A stretch of DNA of 64,000 nt. Origin: Burkholderiales bacterium. GTDB lineage: Bacteria > Pseudomonadota > Gammaproteobacteria > Burkholderiales > Burkholderiaceae_C. Position 1 is the first letter of the stretch, and each line of letters opens with the position of its first letter. The notes under the pieces were generated by a model. That model searched no databases. It saw only the letters and a list, made by a program, of their open reading frames with translations, and was not told the DNA's origin. Of the stretch, positions 49,270 to 60,608 are shown one piece after another. Location of the stretch: positions 186,001 through 250,000 of the forward strand of contig JADJDV010000005.1 of NCBI GenBank assembly GCA_016702555.1. Direction: 5' to 3'. The translations under genes were made by a program, and so were the position numbers.

Positions 49270-50841
49270 TCAGCGCCCACGCCCGCCGCGCGGGCCACTA
49301 CCACCGCGCGGGCCACCACCACCACGCGGGGCGCCACTGCCGCCGCCCGGGCCACCGCGCGCGGGACCCTGGCGCTGGCGCTGGTAGCTGTCGGCGCCGA
49401 TATAGCCCTGCGAGGTCTTCAGCGGATCGGGCTGCTGCGGGCCGCCGCGCGCACCCTCGCCGCCGCCTTCGCTGCGCCGACGCGCGCCGCCGCTGAACGG
49501 ACGCGGCGCATCGTCCTGCGGGCGACCGCCCCGCACATTGGGGCGCGGGCCGCTGCCCTTGCCGCGGTCGCTGCGGGCGCGGCGCGGTGCGTCCTGCGGC
49601 TTGGGGCGCGGCTCGGGCGCGCCACGGATCACGCGCTCGGGCGTGCCCGAAGCCTCGCCTAAAGCGCGGATGTCGCGCTCGCCCAGTTCCATCCACATGC
49701 CGCGGCGCAGGCCCGCGCGGCAGCATCATGGCGCCGTAGCGGATGCGAATCAGGCGGCTGACGGCGTGGCCGCAGGACTCGATCATGCGCCGCACCTCGC
49801 GGTTGCGGCCTTCGCTGATGGTCACGCGGTACCACTGGTTGGCGCCCTCGCCCGTGCCCTCTTCCTTGATCGAGCCGAACTGCGCCATGCCGTCGTCGAG
49901 CGGCACGCCGCCCAGCAGGCGCTGCTTTTCCTCGTCAGTCAAGGCGCCCAGCACGCGCACCGCGTATTCGCGCTCCAGCCCGAAGCGCGGGTGCATCAGC
50001 CGGTTGGCCAGCTCGCCCGAGTTGGTGAACAGCAGCAGGCCCTCGGTGTTCAGGTCGAGCCGGCCGACCGATTGCCACTTGCCCTGCTGCAGCCGAGGCA
50101 GCTTGCGGAACACCGTGGGGCGGTTCTGGGGGTCGTCGTGCGTGACCACCTCGCCCACCGGCTTGTGATAGGCCAGCACGCGCGCCGGCGGCGGCGCGAT
50201 GCGCAGCTTGACCGGCCGGCCATTGATCTTGACCTGGTCGCCAAACTGGATGCGCTGGCCGATGTGCGCGGGCTGGTTGTTGACGCTGATGCGTCCTTCC
50301 AGGATCAGCTGCTCCATCTCCAGCCGCGAGCCCAGCCCCGCCTGCGCCAGCACCTTGTGCAGCTTGGGTTGCTCGGGCTGGGGCAACAGCACGCGCTTCG
50401 GGGGACCACTGGGCGCGGCCTCGGCATCGGCATCGAAGCGGCCGGAGAGGACGTCGTCGATGGCGACGGGGGCGTCGGGATCGGCATCGCTCGCGGCGGT
50501 CGCCAAGGGCGGCGCGTCGGGCGCATCGGGCGCATCCGATGCGGGCGACGCGGGGAACGGCTCGGGCGCATCCAGCGCTTCGGGCACGTCAGCCACGTCG
50601 CTCGCGGGGGGTGGTGCGGCGCGCTCGGGCTCGGTCGCGGCTGCGGGCACGTCTTCAACCTTCAGCGCCGGTGTGTCGACGCTGGCCTCGGTCGGCGCCG
50701 GTTCTTGCGTCATCGGTTCGTTCGGCAGGGACTCCTGCGGCGGCGGTGCGGGCACGGCCCGCTTGCGGCTCGCGCGCGCCGGCCGGGCCGGCCGCTCGGC
50801 GGGTTCGCTGGGCGGCTGCGGCGCGCTGGACTCGTCGGGAT

Positions 50842-50845
<4 letters not shown>
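49270..50845 (-). CDS. rluB: 23S rRNA pseudouridine synthase RluB (apparent frameshift)
   Basis: Makes pseudouridine at position 2605 of 23S rRNA. It has a long acidic, Pro/Ala-rich N-terminal extension (about 150 residues), an S4 domain ([21 protein letters not shown]) and the catalytic [14 protein letters not shown] with Asp. Near 49712-49714 an extra G shifts the frame: LPRG should continue [25 protein letters not shown], which is found in the next frame. Removing one base gives 524 residues and a basic, Gly/Arg-rich tail (RGG-like), plausible for RNA binding. It overlaps scpB by four bases. Confidence 0.9.
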
Positions 50846-51675
<830 letters not shown>

Positions 51676-51735
51676 GGTGGGCTACGCTGCAAAGGGAGGC
51701 GCTTGGCGGGCAAGCGGGCAGACCTGGTGGTCCGA

Positions 51736-51849
51736 TGACGGAATGGTTTCGCCGCGGGCGCGGCATCCATGGCGAAATGACCCAAGCGCGAGCGCGGCTA
51801 AGCCTGCTTTTTTCATCGCCGTGGCGCCAGCCACGCGGTCATTTCGTCA
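51736..51849. repeat. nested inverted repeat between scpB and rluD
   Basis: TGACGGAATG (51736-51745) is an imperfect complement of CATTTCGTCA (51840-51849). Inside it CGAAATGACC (51773-51782) pairs perfectly with GGTCATTTCG (51837-51846), so the two left arms compete for the same right arm. It includes the rluD stop codon and a T-run (51809-51813). It may work as a 3'-end structure for rluD or as an interspersed palindrome. Confidence 0.5.
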
Positions 51850-52944
51850 TCGAGGCGATTGTAAGCGCCACGCCGCCAGCGCCGCCGCCAGATCGGCCGG
51901 CAGTGGTGCCTGGAAATCCAGCGCCTGGCCAGTGATCGGGTGCTCGAACGCCAGCCGGCGCGCGTGCAGCGCCTGGCGCGCCATGCCGGCCGCCGGCGCG
52001 CCGCCGTAGAGCGCGTCGGCCACCAGCGGATGTCCCAGATGCGCCAGGTGCACGCGAATCTGGTGCGTGCGCCCGGTGCGCAGCAGGCAGCGCAGCAGGC
52101 AGCCCTGCTCGGCATTGCGCAGCAGCTCGATGCGTGTCTGCGCCGGCTTGCCCGGCTGGCGCGCCAGATCGACCACCGCCATGCGCAGGCGATTGCGCAC
52201 GTCGCGCCCGATCGGCGCCTCGATCTCGCGCTCGGCCGGGCCGCGCCAGGGGCGATGCGCCAGCGCCAGGTATTCGCGCGTGACCTGGCGCGCCCCGATG
52301 CGCGCCACCAGCGCGTCCATCGTCGCGCGCGAGCGCGCCACCACCAGCAGGCCGCTGGTGTCCTTGTCGAGCCGGTGCACGATGCCGGCGCGCGGCAACT
52401 GCGCCGCCCGGGCATCGCGCGCCAGCAAGGCGTTGAGCAAGGTGCCGCTCCAGTGGCCGGGCGCCGGATGCACCACCAGGCCGGCGGGCTTGTCGATCAC
52501 GGCCAGGTGCTCGTCCTCGTACAGCACCGTGAGCGGCATGGCCTGCGGCACGAAGGCCTGGCTCATGGGTGTCGGGCGCAGCTCGATCTCGAGCCGGTCG
52601 CCGGCGCGCAGCTTGTGCGCCGGCTTGGCGACGGCGGCGCCGTTCAGCCGCGCCGCGCCATCGGCCACCAGCTGACTCAGGTAGCTGCGCGAAAACTCGG
52701 GCACCAGCGCGGCCAGGGCGCGATCCAGGCGGTCGCCATGGTGCGTGGCGGGCACCGTCAGGGCGCGCCACTCGGCGTCGGCGGCGCTGGCGGCCTCATC
52801 GGCCAGTTCGTCGTCGGCCTCCGGCGCGGCCAGTGCGTCGGGCGAAAAAGGGGGCGCCGATATAATGGGCCGAGCTTGATTCAAGAGGTTTGCCACTGAT
52901 GCAACGTGCCCGATTATCGGCCGCCAGCGCGGGGTTTCTGGCAC
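51847..52944 (-). CDS. rluD: 23S rRNA pseudouridine synthase RluD
   Basis: Makes pseudouridines 1911, 1915 and 1917 in 23S rRNA helix 69. 365 residues as called; S4 domain near 72-130, catalytic Asp in GIVHRLDKDTSGLLVVA, and RTHQIRVHLAHLGHPLVAD typical of the RluA/C/D group. The start is uncertain: the called N-terminus overlaps the divergent bamD start by 46 bases. GTG or TTG codons a few residues later would reduce the overlap. Confidence 0.93.
   Translation of the reverse strand: MPETPRWRPIIGHVASVANLLNQARPIISAPPFSPDALAAPEADDELADEAASAADAEWRALTVPATHHGDRLDRALAALVPEFSRSYLSQLVADGAARLNGAAVAKPAHKLRAGDRLEIELRPTPMSQAFVPQAMPLTVLYEDEHLAVIDKPAGLVVHPAPGHWSGTLLNALLARDARAAQLPRAGIVHRLDKDTSGLLVVARSRATMDALVARIGARQVTREYLALAHRPWRGPAEREIEAPIGRDVRNRLRMAVVDLARQPGKPAQTRIELLRNAEQGCLLRCLLRTGRTHQIRVHLAHLGHPLVADALYGGAPAAGMARQALHARRLAFEHPITGQALDFQAPLPADLAAALAAWRLQSPR
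52861..52866 (+). promoter_or_regulatory. -10 element for bamD
   Basis: A perfect TATAAT lies 33 bases before the bamD start, with AAGAGG (52883-52888) between them. The -35 region (about 52838-52843) is poor. It lies inside the called N-terminal codons of the divergent rluD, another reason to suspect a later rluD start. Confidence 0.55.
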
Positions 52945-53702
52945 TGGCCGCCCTGCTCTCTGCCTGCTCCACCAAGCCGGTCGACAAGACCGCCGGCTGG
53001 AGTCCCAACCGCATCCACGCCGAGGCCCGGGACGAACTCAACTCCGGCGCCTTCGACAAGGCGATCCCGCTCTACGAGGCGCTGGAAGGCCGCGCCGCCG
53101 GCACGCCGCTGGCGCAGCAGGCGCAGCTGGACAAGGCCTACGCCCAGTTCAAGGACGGCCAGCGCGCCGAGGCACTGGCCACGCTGGATCGCTTCATCCG
53201 CCTGCACCCGGCCAGCCCGGCGATCGACTACGCGCTCTACATGAAGGGCGTGATCAACTTCAACGACGAGCTGGGTCTGTTCTCCTTCCTGTCGCGCCAG
53301 GACCTGTCCGAGCGCGACCAGAAGGCGGCCAAGGAAGCCTTCGAGTCCTTCGACGAACTGGTGCGGCGCTTCCCCGATTCACGCTACGCGCCCGACGCGC
53401 GTGCGCGCATGCGCTACACCGTCAATGCGCTGGCGCAATACGACGTGCACGTGGCGCGCTACTACTTTTCGCGCGGCGCCCACGTCGCCGCCGTTAGCCG
53501 CGCGCAGCAGGCGATCGCCGACTACCGCGACGCCCCGGCGCTGGAGGAGGCGCTGTACATCCTGGTGCGGTCCTACGACCAGCTGGGCATGGCCGAGCTG
53601 CGCGACGACGCCAGGCGTGTGCTGGACCAGAACTACCCCAACAGCCAGTATCTGGCGCGCGGCTTCAGGGGGCCGGACAAGCCGTGGTGGCAGTTGTGGT
53701 AA
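52899..53702 (+). CDS. bamD: outer-membrane assembly lipoprotein BamD
   Basis: Essential BAM-complex lipoprotein. 267 residues with signal peptide and lipobox LLSAC (Cys near residue 23), then five TPR-like repeats, including DKAYAQFKDGQRAEALATLDRFIRLHP and the conserved SRYAPDARARM. The start is ATG at 52899, with AAGAGG upstream. Its stop codon is followed at once by repeat copy D. Confidence 0.96.
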   Translation: MQRARLSAASAGFLALAALLSACSTKPVDKTAGWSPNRIHAEARDELNSGAFDKAIPLYEALEGRAAGTPLAQQAQLDKAYAQFKDGQRAEALATLDRFIRLHPASPAIDYALYMKGVINFNDELGLFSFLSRQDLSERDQKAAKEAFESFDELVRRFPDSRYAPDARARMRYTVNALAQYDVHVARYYFSRGAHVAAVSRAQQAIADYRDAPALEEALYILVRSYDQLGMAELRDDARRVLDQNYPNSQYLARGFRGPDKPWWQLW

Positions 53703-53703
53703 C

Positions 53704-53822
53704 AACCCCCTGAGCGGCTGACGCCGCTTCCCCCCTCTGCTGCGCGAGGGGGGACAACGCCAGCGGCCGGCGCAGGTCCGTCCGCGGCGTTTGCTGGCAT
53801 GGCCTGTTCCGCGGCCGTTTGA
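53704..53822 (+). repeat. stop-codon-linked GC repeat, copy D
   Basis: Begins two bases after the bamD stop (TAACAACCCCCTGAGCGG), continues gggggacaacgccagcggccggcgcaggtcc and ends with gcatggcctgttccgcggcc. It shares the same head, core and tail as copies A and B, and its gene-relative orientation is the same: the element reads forward from the stop codon. Confidence 0.8.
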
Positions 53823-53826
53823 TTGC

Positions 53827-55836
53827 TCAGTTCACGATATCGGGTGGCGTGTCGCGCAGTGCCGTCAATGCGGTGTCGAACTCGACAGGGCTGGTCAATC
53901 GCCGCATCGGCGGCAGCGCCGCCAGCAGGCGCTTGCCGTAGCCCATCTGGGTCAGGCGCGTGTCGCAGATCACCAGCAGGCCGGTGTCGGTCTCGCGCCG
54001 GATCAGGCGGCCGGCGCCCTGCTTGAGGGCCACCGCCGCCTCGGGCACGGAGTAGTCGGAAAAGGCGCTGCGGCCCGCCAGCTCGATGCGGCGGCAGCGC
54101 GCTTCGACCAGCGGATCGCCCGGCGGCGGGAACGGCAGCTTGTCGATCACCACCAGCTGCAGGGCGTCGCCCGGCATGTCCACGCCTTCCCAGAACGAGG
54201 CCGCGGCCACCAGCACGCAGCCGGGCCGACCCCCCGCGTGGCCGGCGCGAAAGCGCTCCATCAGCACGCGCTTGGGCAAGGCCCCTTGCACCAGCACCTC
54301 CAGCCCGGAAGCCGGGCCGAAACGCTCGCCCAGCCACTCGCCGATGCCGCGCAGCGCCCGCAGCGTGGTGGTCAGCACCATGGTGCGCCCACCCAGGCGC
54401 AGCGCGGCATCGCCGGCCAGGCGCGCCACCTGCGCGCTGTGGGCCGGGTCATTGGGGCGCACGATGTGCGGCGGCACATACAGCGCGGCCTGGCGCGCGT
54501 AATCGAACGGGCTGCCGATGCGCAGCACCTCGGCCTGATCCAGGCCGCAAGGCCCGGTGAACCAGGACAGGCGCTCATCGTCGCCCAGCGTGGCCGAGAC
54601 GAACACCCAGGCGCGCCCTGGCCCCTGCTCGTCCGGCGCCGCCAGCAGCCGCGTGCGCACGGCATCGGCGATGTCCAGCGGCGACTCGATCAGGCGCAGG
54701 CCGGCGCCGACCTCGACCCAGCGCACCAGCACCGGCTCGCACGGCAGCGCGAAGCGCTCGGCGCGGCCGGCCAGCAGCAGCGCGCGTTCGCGCAGACGCA
54801 CGAAGTCGGGCGCCAGCTCGCTCACGGTGTCGAGCGCGGCGGCCGCGGCCTGCAGCGCCTGACCGAGGCGCGCCAGGCTGCCAGGCCAGGCCTCGGCATC
54901 GACACCCTCGGGCACGGCATCGGCCCAGCGCAGGCGCGCGCCGCCCCGCGTGGCGCTGGCGGCCAGCCGCAACTGGCGCGTCGCCATCTCGATCTCGCCC
55001 GCCAGTCCAGGCCAGTCGACCAGTCCGCGCGCCTGCTGCAGGCCAGCGGCCAATAGATCGCGCGCGAAATCCAGCAACTGCCCGGTGGCCAGCTGCTGGC
55101 CGAGGAACTGGATGCCGGTCTCGTTGAGCTGGTGCGCCTCGTCAAAGATGGCCACGCGCACCGTCGGCAGCAGTTCGGCCATGCCGGATTCGCGGATCGC
55201 CAGATCGGCAAAGAACAGGTGGTGGTTGACGACCACCAGGTCGGCGGCCATGGCCTGGCGCCGCGCCAGGTTGACGTGGCAGTCGCGAAAGCGCGGGCAA
55301 TCGGCGCCAAGGCAGTTCTCGCGCGTCGAGGTCACCAGCGGAATGATCGGCGAGCGCTCGTCCAGATCGGGCAGCTCGGCCAGGTCACCGGTGCGCGTGG
55401 TCTTCGCCCAGCGTTCGATCTGGGCCAGGCTGCGGCGCAGACGGGGCTCGTGCATCTGCGGCGACTGATCGGCCAGCGCCAGGCGGTGCAGGCACAGGTA
55501 GCTGGCGCGCCCCTTCAGCAGCGCCGTGCGCAAGGGCAGCTTGAGCGCGCGCGCCAGCTGCGGCAGGTCGCGCCCGTACAACTGGTCCTGCAGCGTCTTG
55601 GTGGCGGTGGACAGCAGCACGCGCTCGCCCGACAGCAGCGCCGGCACCAGGTAGGCGAAGGTCTTGCCGACGCCGGTGGCGGCCTCGGCCACCAGCACGC
55701 CGCCGGGCCCGATCACGCCGGCCACCGCCAGCGCCAGGCGGGTCTGGCCGTCGCGCGCGCGAAAACCCTCGGCGGCGCCAGCCAGCGGGCCGTCGGCGTC
55801 GAATGCCGCCTGCACCGCCTGCTGCAGGGGCGTCAT
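53827..55836 (-). CDS. ATP-dependent DNA helicase, DinG/YoaA family
   Basis: Superfamily 2 iron-sulfur helicase of the XPD/DinG group, 669 residues. Walker A is in EAATGVGKTFAYLVPAL (about residue 50), the DEAH box in AIFDEAHQLNETG. Four cysteines around YLCLHR and NCLGADCPRFRDCHV fit the 4Fe-4S cluster domain. Motif VI is near the C-terminus (KQGAGRLIRRETDTG). It would unwind R-loops, D-loops or damaged DNA. YoaA is the better match than DinG in length. Its start codon lies in the left end of the MITE-like element. Confidence 0.9.
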   Translation of the reverse strand: MTPLQQAVQAAFDADGPLAGAAEGFRARDGQTRLALAVAGVIGPGGVLVAEAATGVGKTFAYLVPALLSGERVLLSTATKTLQDQLYGRDLPQLARALKLPLRTALLKGRASYLCLHRLALADQSPQMHEPRLRRSLAQIERWAKTTRTGDLAELPDLDERSPIIPLVTSTRENCLGADCPRFRDCHVNLARRQAMAADLVVVNHHLFFADLAIRESGMAELLPTVRVAIFDEAHQLNETGIQFLGQQLATGQLLDFARDLLAAGLQQARGLVDWPGLAGEIEMATRQLRLAASATRGGARLRWADAVPEGVDAEAWPGSLARLGQALQAAAAALDTVSELAPDFVRLRERALLLAGRAERFALPCEPVLVRWVEVGAGLRLIESPLDIADAVRTRLLAAPDEQGPGRAWVFVSATLGDDERLSWFTGPCGLDQAEVLRIGSPFDYARQAALYVPPHIVRPNDPAHSAQVARLAGDAALRLGGRTMVLTTTLRALRGIGEWLGERFGPASGLEVLVQGALPKRVLMERFRAGHAGGRPGCVLVAAASFWEGVDMPGDALQLVVIDKLPFPPPGDPLVEARCRRIELAGRSAFSDYSVPEAAVALKQGAGRLIRRETDTGLLVICDTRLTQMGYGKRLLAALPPMRRLTSPVEFDTALTALRDTPPDIVN

Positions 55837-55953
55837 CCTAGAAACGGCCGTTGGACGCGCTCACCCGAGAGATGAACGTCATTAAAGTGAAAGAAGTCAA
55901 CATCCATGCGGGTTTCCTGGAAGGCGATAGCGGCCAACTGCCGTTTCTAGGAT
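55835..55953. mobile_element. MITE-like element with 20-bp terminal inverted repeats
   Basis: A 119-bp segment between ATCCTAGAAACGGCCGTTGG (55835-55854) and its inverse (55934-55953), with 19 of 20 positions matching. It is less GC-rich than its surroundings and codes for nothing. The left end includes two bases of the helicase start codon; the right end has the first base of the YdcH stop. No target-site duplication is evident. Short length, terminal repeats and no ORF are the hallmarks of a non-autonomous element. Confidence 0.65.
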
Positions 55954-56156
55954 CACGCGGGCTCTTTGGGATCCAGCGCCGCCTCCAGCCGCGCGATGCG
56001 GTCGCGCAAGGCCAGGCGCCGTTTCTTCAGGCGCTGCAGCATCAGCTCGTCCAGCGGCGACTTGTCGGCCAGCCGGTCGATCGAGGCGTCGAGATCGGCG
56101 TGTTCGATGCGCCACTCGATCAGCTGGCGCTCGGGAGAATGCAGGTTGGTGATCAC
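55953..56156 (-). CDS. YdcH/DUF465 small protein
   Basis: A 67-residue helical hairpin protein of the DUF465 family (IEWRIEHADLDASIDRL, then LMLQRLKKRRLALRDRIARLEA). The family has no firm function. The GTG start at 56156 is preferred because earlier codons would run into the upstream lipoprotein gene. It begins 19 bases after that gene's stop. Its own stop lies at the edge of the MITE-like element. Confidence 0.8.
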   Translation of the reverse strand: MITNLHSPERQLIEWRIEHADLDASIDRLADKSPLDELMLQRLKKRRLALRDRIARLEAALDPKEPA

Positions 56157-56175
56157 GCTGAGGCGGCAGGCCCTG

Positions 56176-56580
56176 TCAACGCTCGGCGGCGGCGCGCTGC
56201 TTCTCATCGAGCTGGCGCAGGCGCTGCTCGGCGCGGCGCTGGCGCTCGATCTCGTTCAGCGCCAGCTCCTGCTGTCGCAACTGGTCGAGCGCGGCGCGGC
56301 GCTGCAGGCGCGCCTGGCGCAGACAGTCGTTGACGGCAAAGCGCTGCCAGCACAGGGTCTCGTCGGCGGCAAAGCGGCCGTTGGCGGCCTCGCGCGCCTG
56401 GGTCACGCGCGCGCGCTCGGCGCTCAGCCAGGGTGCCAGTGCCGCGCCGCTGGGTGGCGCGGCATCGCGCAAGGCCTGTGGCGACACGGTTGGCACGGTG
56501 GTAACTTCCGGCTGCGGCGGCACGGACGTGCAGGCGGCGCCCAGACTCGTCAGCAGCAGGATGAACAGCAGGTGCCTCAT
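56176..56580 (-). CDS. putative lipoprotein
   Basis: A 134-residue protein with a signal peptide and lipobox LGAAC (Cys-17), so probably lipid-anchored in the envelope. The mature part is Pro-rich and then strongly helical and charged (LRQARLQRRAALDQLRQQELALNEIERQRRAEQ), likely coiled-coil. I do not recognise the family. It overlaps the zapE stop (ATGA), so the two are co-translated. Confidence 0.78.
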   Translation of the reverse strand: MRHLLFILLLTSLGAACTSVPPQPEVTTVPTVSPQALRDAAPPSGAALAPWLSAERARVTQAREAANGRFAADETLCWQRFAVNDCLRQARLQRRAALDQLRQQELALNEIERQRRAEQRLRQLDEKQRAAAER

Positions 56581-57677
56581 GTCAGCTGAGTATCGACCGT
56601 GCGGTGATCCAGCGCAAGGTATTCGGCCGATTGCATCTCGTTCAGGCGCGAGATGGTGCGTGGGAACTCGTGCGCCAGCGGGCCTTCGGTGTAGAGCTGC
56701 TCAGGTGCCACGGCGGCCGACAGAATCAGCTTGCAGCGCCGGTCGTACAGCACGTCGACCAGCCAGGTGAAGCGGCGCGCCTCGGAAGCGTGGCGCACGA
56801 ACATCTGCGGCACGTCGGACAGCAGCACGGTGTGAAAGCGGCTGGCGATCTCCAGGTAGTCGTTCTGCGAGCGTGGGCCGCCGCACAACTCCTTGAAATC
56901 AAACCACACGATGCCGCCAGCGCGGCGGCGCGCACGGATCTCGCGCGCCTCGATGTGCAGCACCGGACTCTCGTCGCCCATCGGCGCCAGCCGGCTGAAG
57001 GCGTCCTGCATCGCCACATCCGCCTGCGGCCCAAGCGGCTGGTGGTAGAGCCGGACCTGCTCCAGCGTGCGGCGGCGATAGTCGACACCGTGGTCGACGT
57101 TGAGCACCTCCATGCGCGCGTTCAGCAGCTCGATCGCCGGCAGGATGCGATCGCGGTGCAGGCCGCCCGGGTACAGGTCGTCGGGCTTGAAGTTGCTGGT
57201 GGTGACGAAGCCCACGCCGTGCTCGAACAGCGCCGTCAGCAGGCGGTGCAGGATCATGGCGTCGGTGATGTCGGCGACGTGGAATTCGTCGAAGCAGATC
57301 AGCTTGAACTTGGCCGCCATGCGCTTGCCCAGCTCGTCGAGCGGGTTCACCGTGCCCTGCATGGCGGCCAGTTCGCGGTGCACCTCGCGCATGAACTCGT
57401 GGAAGTGCAGCCGCGTCTTGCGGCGGATCGGCACGGCGTTGTAGAAGCAATCCATCAGAAAGCTCTTGCCGCGGCCGACGCCGCCGTACATGTACACGCC
57501 CTTGGGAATCGGCGGGTGGCTGATCAGCTTCTTGAAGGCGTTGGAGCGCCGGGTCTTGTAGCTGGCCCAGTCATCGGCGCAACGCTGCAGCGCCTCGACG
57601 GCGCGCAACTGCGCCGGGTCGCTCTGGAAGCCCCGCGCTTTCAACTCGGCCTCGTAGGCCTGGCGCACGCTGCTCAT
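56577..57677 (-). CDS. zapE: cell-division ATPase ZapE
   Basis: AFG1-like ATPase that associates with the Z-ring in late division. 366 residues from MSSVRQAYE at 57677. Walker A is YGGVGRGKSFLMD near residue 66 and Walker B is LICFDEFHVAD near 125; the sensor region TTSNFKPDDLYPGGL is typical. It overlaps the small lipoprotein gene by four bases and lies downstream of the lpdA stop with 76 bases between, the end of the odh operon or a new unit. Confidence 0.95.
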   Translation of the reverse strand: MSSVRQAYEAELKARGFQSDPAQLRAVEALQRCADDWASYKTRRSNAFKKLISHPPIPKGVYMYGGVGRGKSFLMDCFYNAVPIRRKTRLHFHEFMREVHRELAAMQGTVNPLDELGKRMAAKFKLICFDEFHVADITDAMILHRLLTALFEHGVGFVTTSNFKPDDLYPGGLHRDRILPAIELLNARMEVLNVDHGVDYRRRTLEQVRLYHQPLGPQADVAMQDAFSRLAPMGDESPVLHIEAREIRARRRAGGIVWFDFKELCGGPRSQNDYLEIASRFHTVLLSDVPQMFVRHASEARRFTWLVDVLYDRRCKLILSAAVAPEQLYTEGPLAHEFPRTISRLNEMQSAEYLALDHRTVDTQLT

Positions 57678-57753
57678 TCGCCGCCCCACCCCCCCATCAC
57701 GGGAAAACCATGGCCGCCCGCGTGAACGGGCCCGCGCACGCACCCGGTCATGC

Positions 57754-59205
<1,452 letters not shown>

Positions 59206-59231
59206 TTCTTTTCCCTTGATGCTCATGAACA

Positions 59232-59254
59232 AAGCCCACCGCGCGGGTGGGCTT
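59232..59254 (-). terminator. hairpin between odhB and lpdA
   Basis: AAGCCCACC (59232-59240) pairs perfectly with GGTGGGCTT (59246-59254) around five bases; on the minus strand the stem is followed by TGTTC after TT, a weak tail. It lies 16 bases after the odhB stop and may cause partial termination, setting lpdA below odhAB. Confidence 0.6.
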
Positions 59255-59269
59255 CAGCTTCGACTGGCT

Positions 59270-60523
59270 TCAAATATCGAACAACAGGCGCGACGGATCC
59301 TCCAGCGCCTCCTTCATCGCCACCAGGCCCAGCACGGCCTCGCGGCCGTCGATGATGCGGTGGTCGTAGCTCATGGCCAGGTAGTTCATCGGACGCACCA
59401 CCACCTGGCCGTTCTCGACCACGGCGCGGTCCTTGGTGGCGTGCACGCCCAGGATGGCGGATTGCGGCGGGTTGATGATGGGGGTGGACATCATCGAGCC
59501 GAACACGCCGCCGTTGGAGATCGAGAAGGTGCCGCCCGTCATCTCTTCAATGCTGAGCTTGCCGTCGGCGGCTTTCTTGCCGTACTCGGCGATCTTCTTC
59601 TCGATGTCGGCAAAGCTCATCTGATCGGCGTTGCGCACGATCGGCACCACCAGGCCGCGCGGGCTGCCGACGGCGATGCCGATGTCGAAGTAGCCGTGGT
59701 AGACGATGTCGTTGCCGTCGATGCTGGCGTTGATGGCGGGGTATTTTTTCAGCGCGTGCACCGCCGCCTTGACGAAGAAGCTCATGAAGCCGAGCTTGAC
59801 GCCGTGCTCCTTCTCGAACTTCTCCTGGAAGCGCTTGCGCATGTCCATCACCGGCTGCATGTTCACTTCGTTGAACGTGGTCAGGATGGCGTTGGTGGCC
59901 TGCGATTGCAGCAGGCGCTCGGCGATGCGCGCGCGCAGGCGCGTCATGGGCACGCGCTGCTCGGGGCGGCCTTCCAGGCTGGGGGCGGCCGGGCTGGCCA
60001 CCTGCGGCAGCGCGCTGGTGGGCACGCCGGTCGGGATGGCGGCGGGCTTGGCACCACCGCCCGCCACGGCGGCCAGCACGTCGCCCTTGGTCACGCGGCC
60101 GTCCTTGCCGGTGCCAGGCACCGAACCGGCGGCCAGCTGGTGGTCGGCCATCAGCTTGGCGGCGGCGGGCATGGCGATGCCGGCCTTGCTGCCACCGGTG
60201 GCGGCGGGCGCGGCAGCCGGTGCGGGCGCCACCCCGGGCGCCGGTGCGGCGGCCGGCACCGCCGCGACGACACCGGCCACGGCGGCGGTGTCGATGCGGG
60301 CCAGCAGCTGATCGGCCACCACGGTGGCGCCGTCGGCTTCGACGATTTCGACCAGCACGCCGGCGGCGGGTGCCGGCACTTCCAGCACCACCTTGTCGGT
60401 CTCGACCTCGATCAGGATCTCATCGGCCTGGATGGCCTCACCGGCTTGCTTCTTCCACTGCAGCAGCGTGGCCTCGGCCACGGACTCGGACAATTGGGGG
60501 ACTTTGACTTCGACGATGGCCAT
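59270..60523 (-). CDS. odhB: 2-oxoglutarate dehydrogenase E2, dihydrolipoyl succinyltransferase
   Basis: Core of the 2-oxoglutarate dehydrogenase complex, moving the succinyl group to CoA. 417 residues: lipoyl domain (lipoyl Lys in [13 protein letters not shown], near residue 43), Ala/Pro linker, E1/E3-binding domain ([14 protein letters not shown] … [12 protein letters not shown]) and catalytic domain ending with [14 protein letters not shown] (active His and Asp). It lies between odhA and lpdA and starts at 60523, 85 bases after odhA; the gap forms a strong hairpin. Confidence 0.97.
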   Translation of the reverse strand: MAIVEVKVPQLSESVAEATLLQWKKQAGEAIQADEILIEVETDKVVLEVPAPAAGVLVEIVEADGATVVADQLLARIDTAAVAGVVAAVPAAAPAPGVAPAPAAAPAATGGSKAGIAMPAAAKLMADHQLAAGSVPGTGKDGRVTKGDVLAAVAGGGAKPAAIPTGVPTSALPQVASPAAPSLEGRPEQRVPMTRLRARIAERLLQSQATNAILTTFNEVNMQPVMDMRKRFQEKFEKEHGVKLGFMSFFVKAAVHALKKYPAINASIDGNDIVYHGYFDIGIAVGSPRGLVVPIVRNADQMSFADIEKKIAEYGKKAADGKLSIEEMTGGTFSISNGGVFGSMMSTPIINPPQSAILGVHATKDRAVVENGQVVVRPMNYLAMSYDHRIIDGREAVLGLVAMKEALEDPSRLLFDI

Positions 60524-60567
60524 TTGATTCTTTCCGTTGTCTTTATGAATGCGATGGAGCGTGGGAC

Positions 60568-60603
60568 CTTGAGCGCATGGGCACCGACTGCCCACCGCTC
60601 AAG
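60568..60603 (-). other. intercistronic hairpin between odhA and odhB
   Basis: Two stacked perfect stems: CTTGAGCG (60568-60575) with CGCTCAAG (60596-60603), and inside it TGGGCA (60578-60583) with TGCCCA (60589-60594), loop CCGAC. It begins five bases after the odhA stop. It has no T-run, so it more likely blocks 3' decay of the odhA mRNA or marks a processing site. Confidence 0.65.
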
Positions 60604-60608
60604 CCCGC

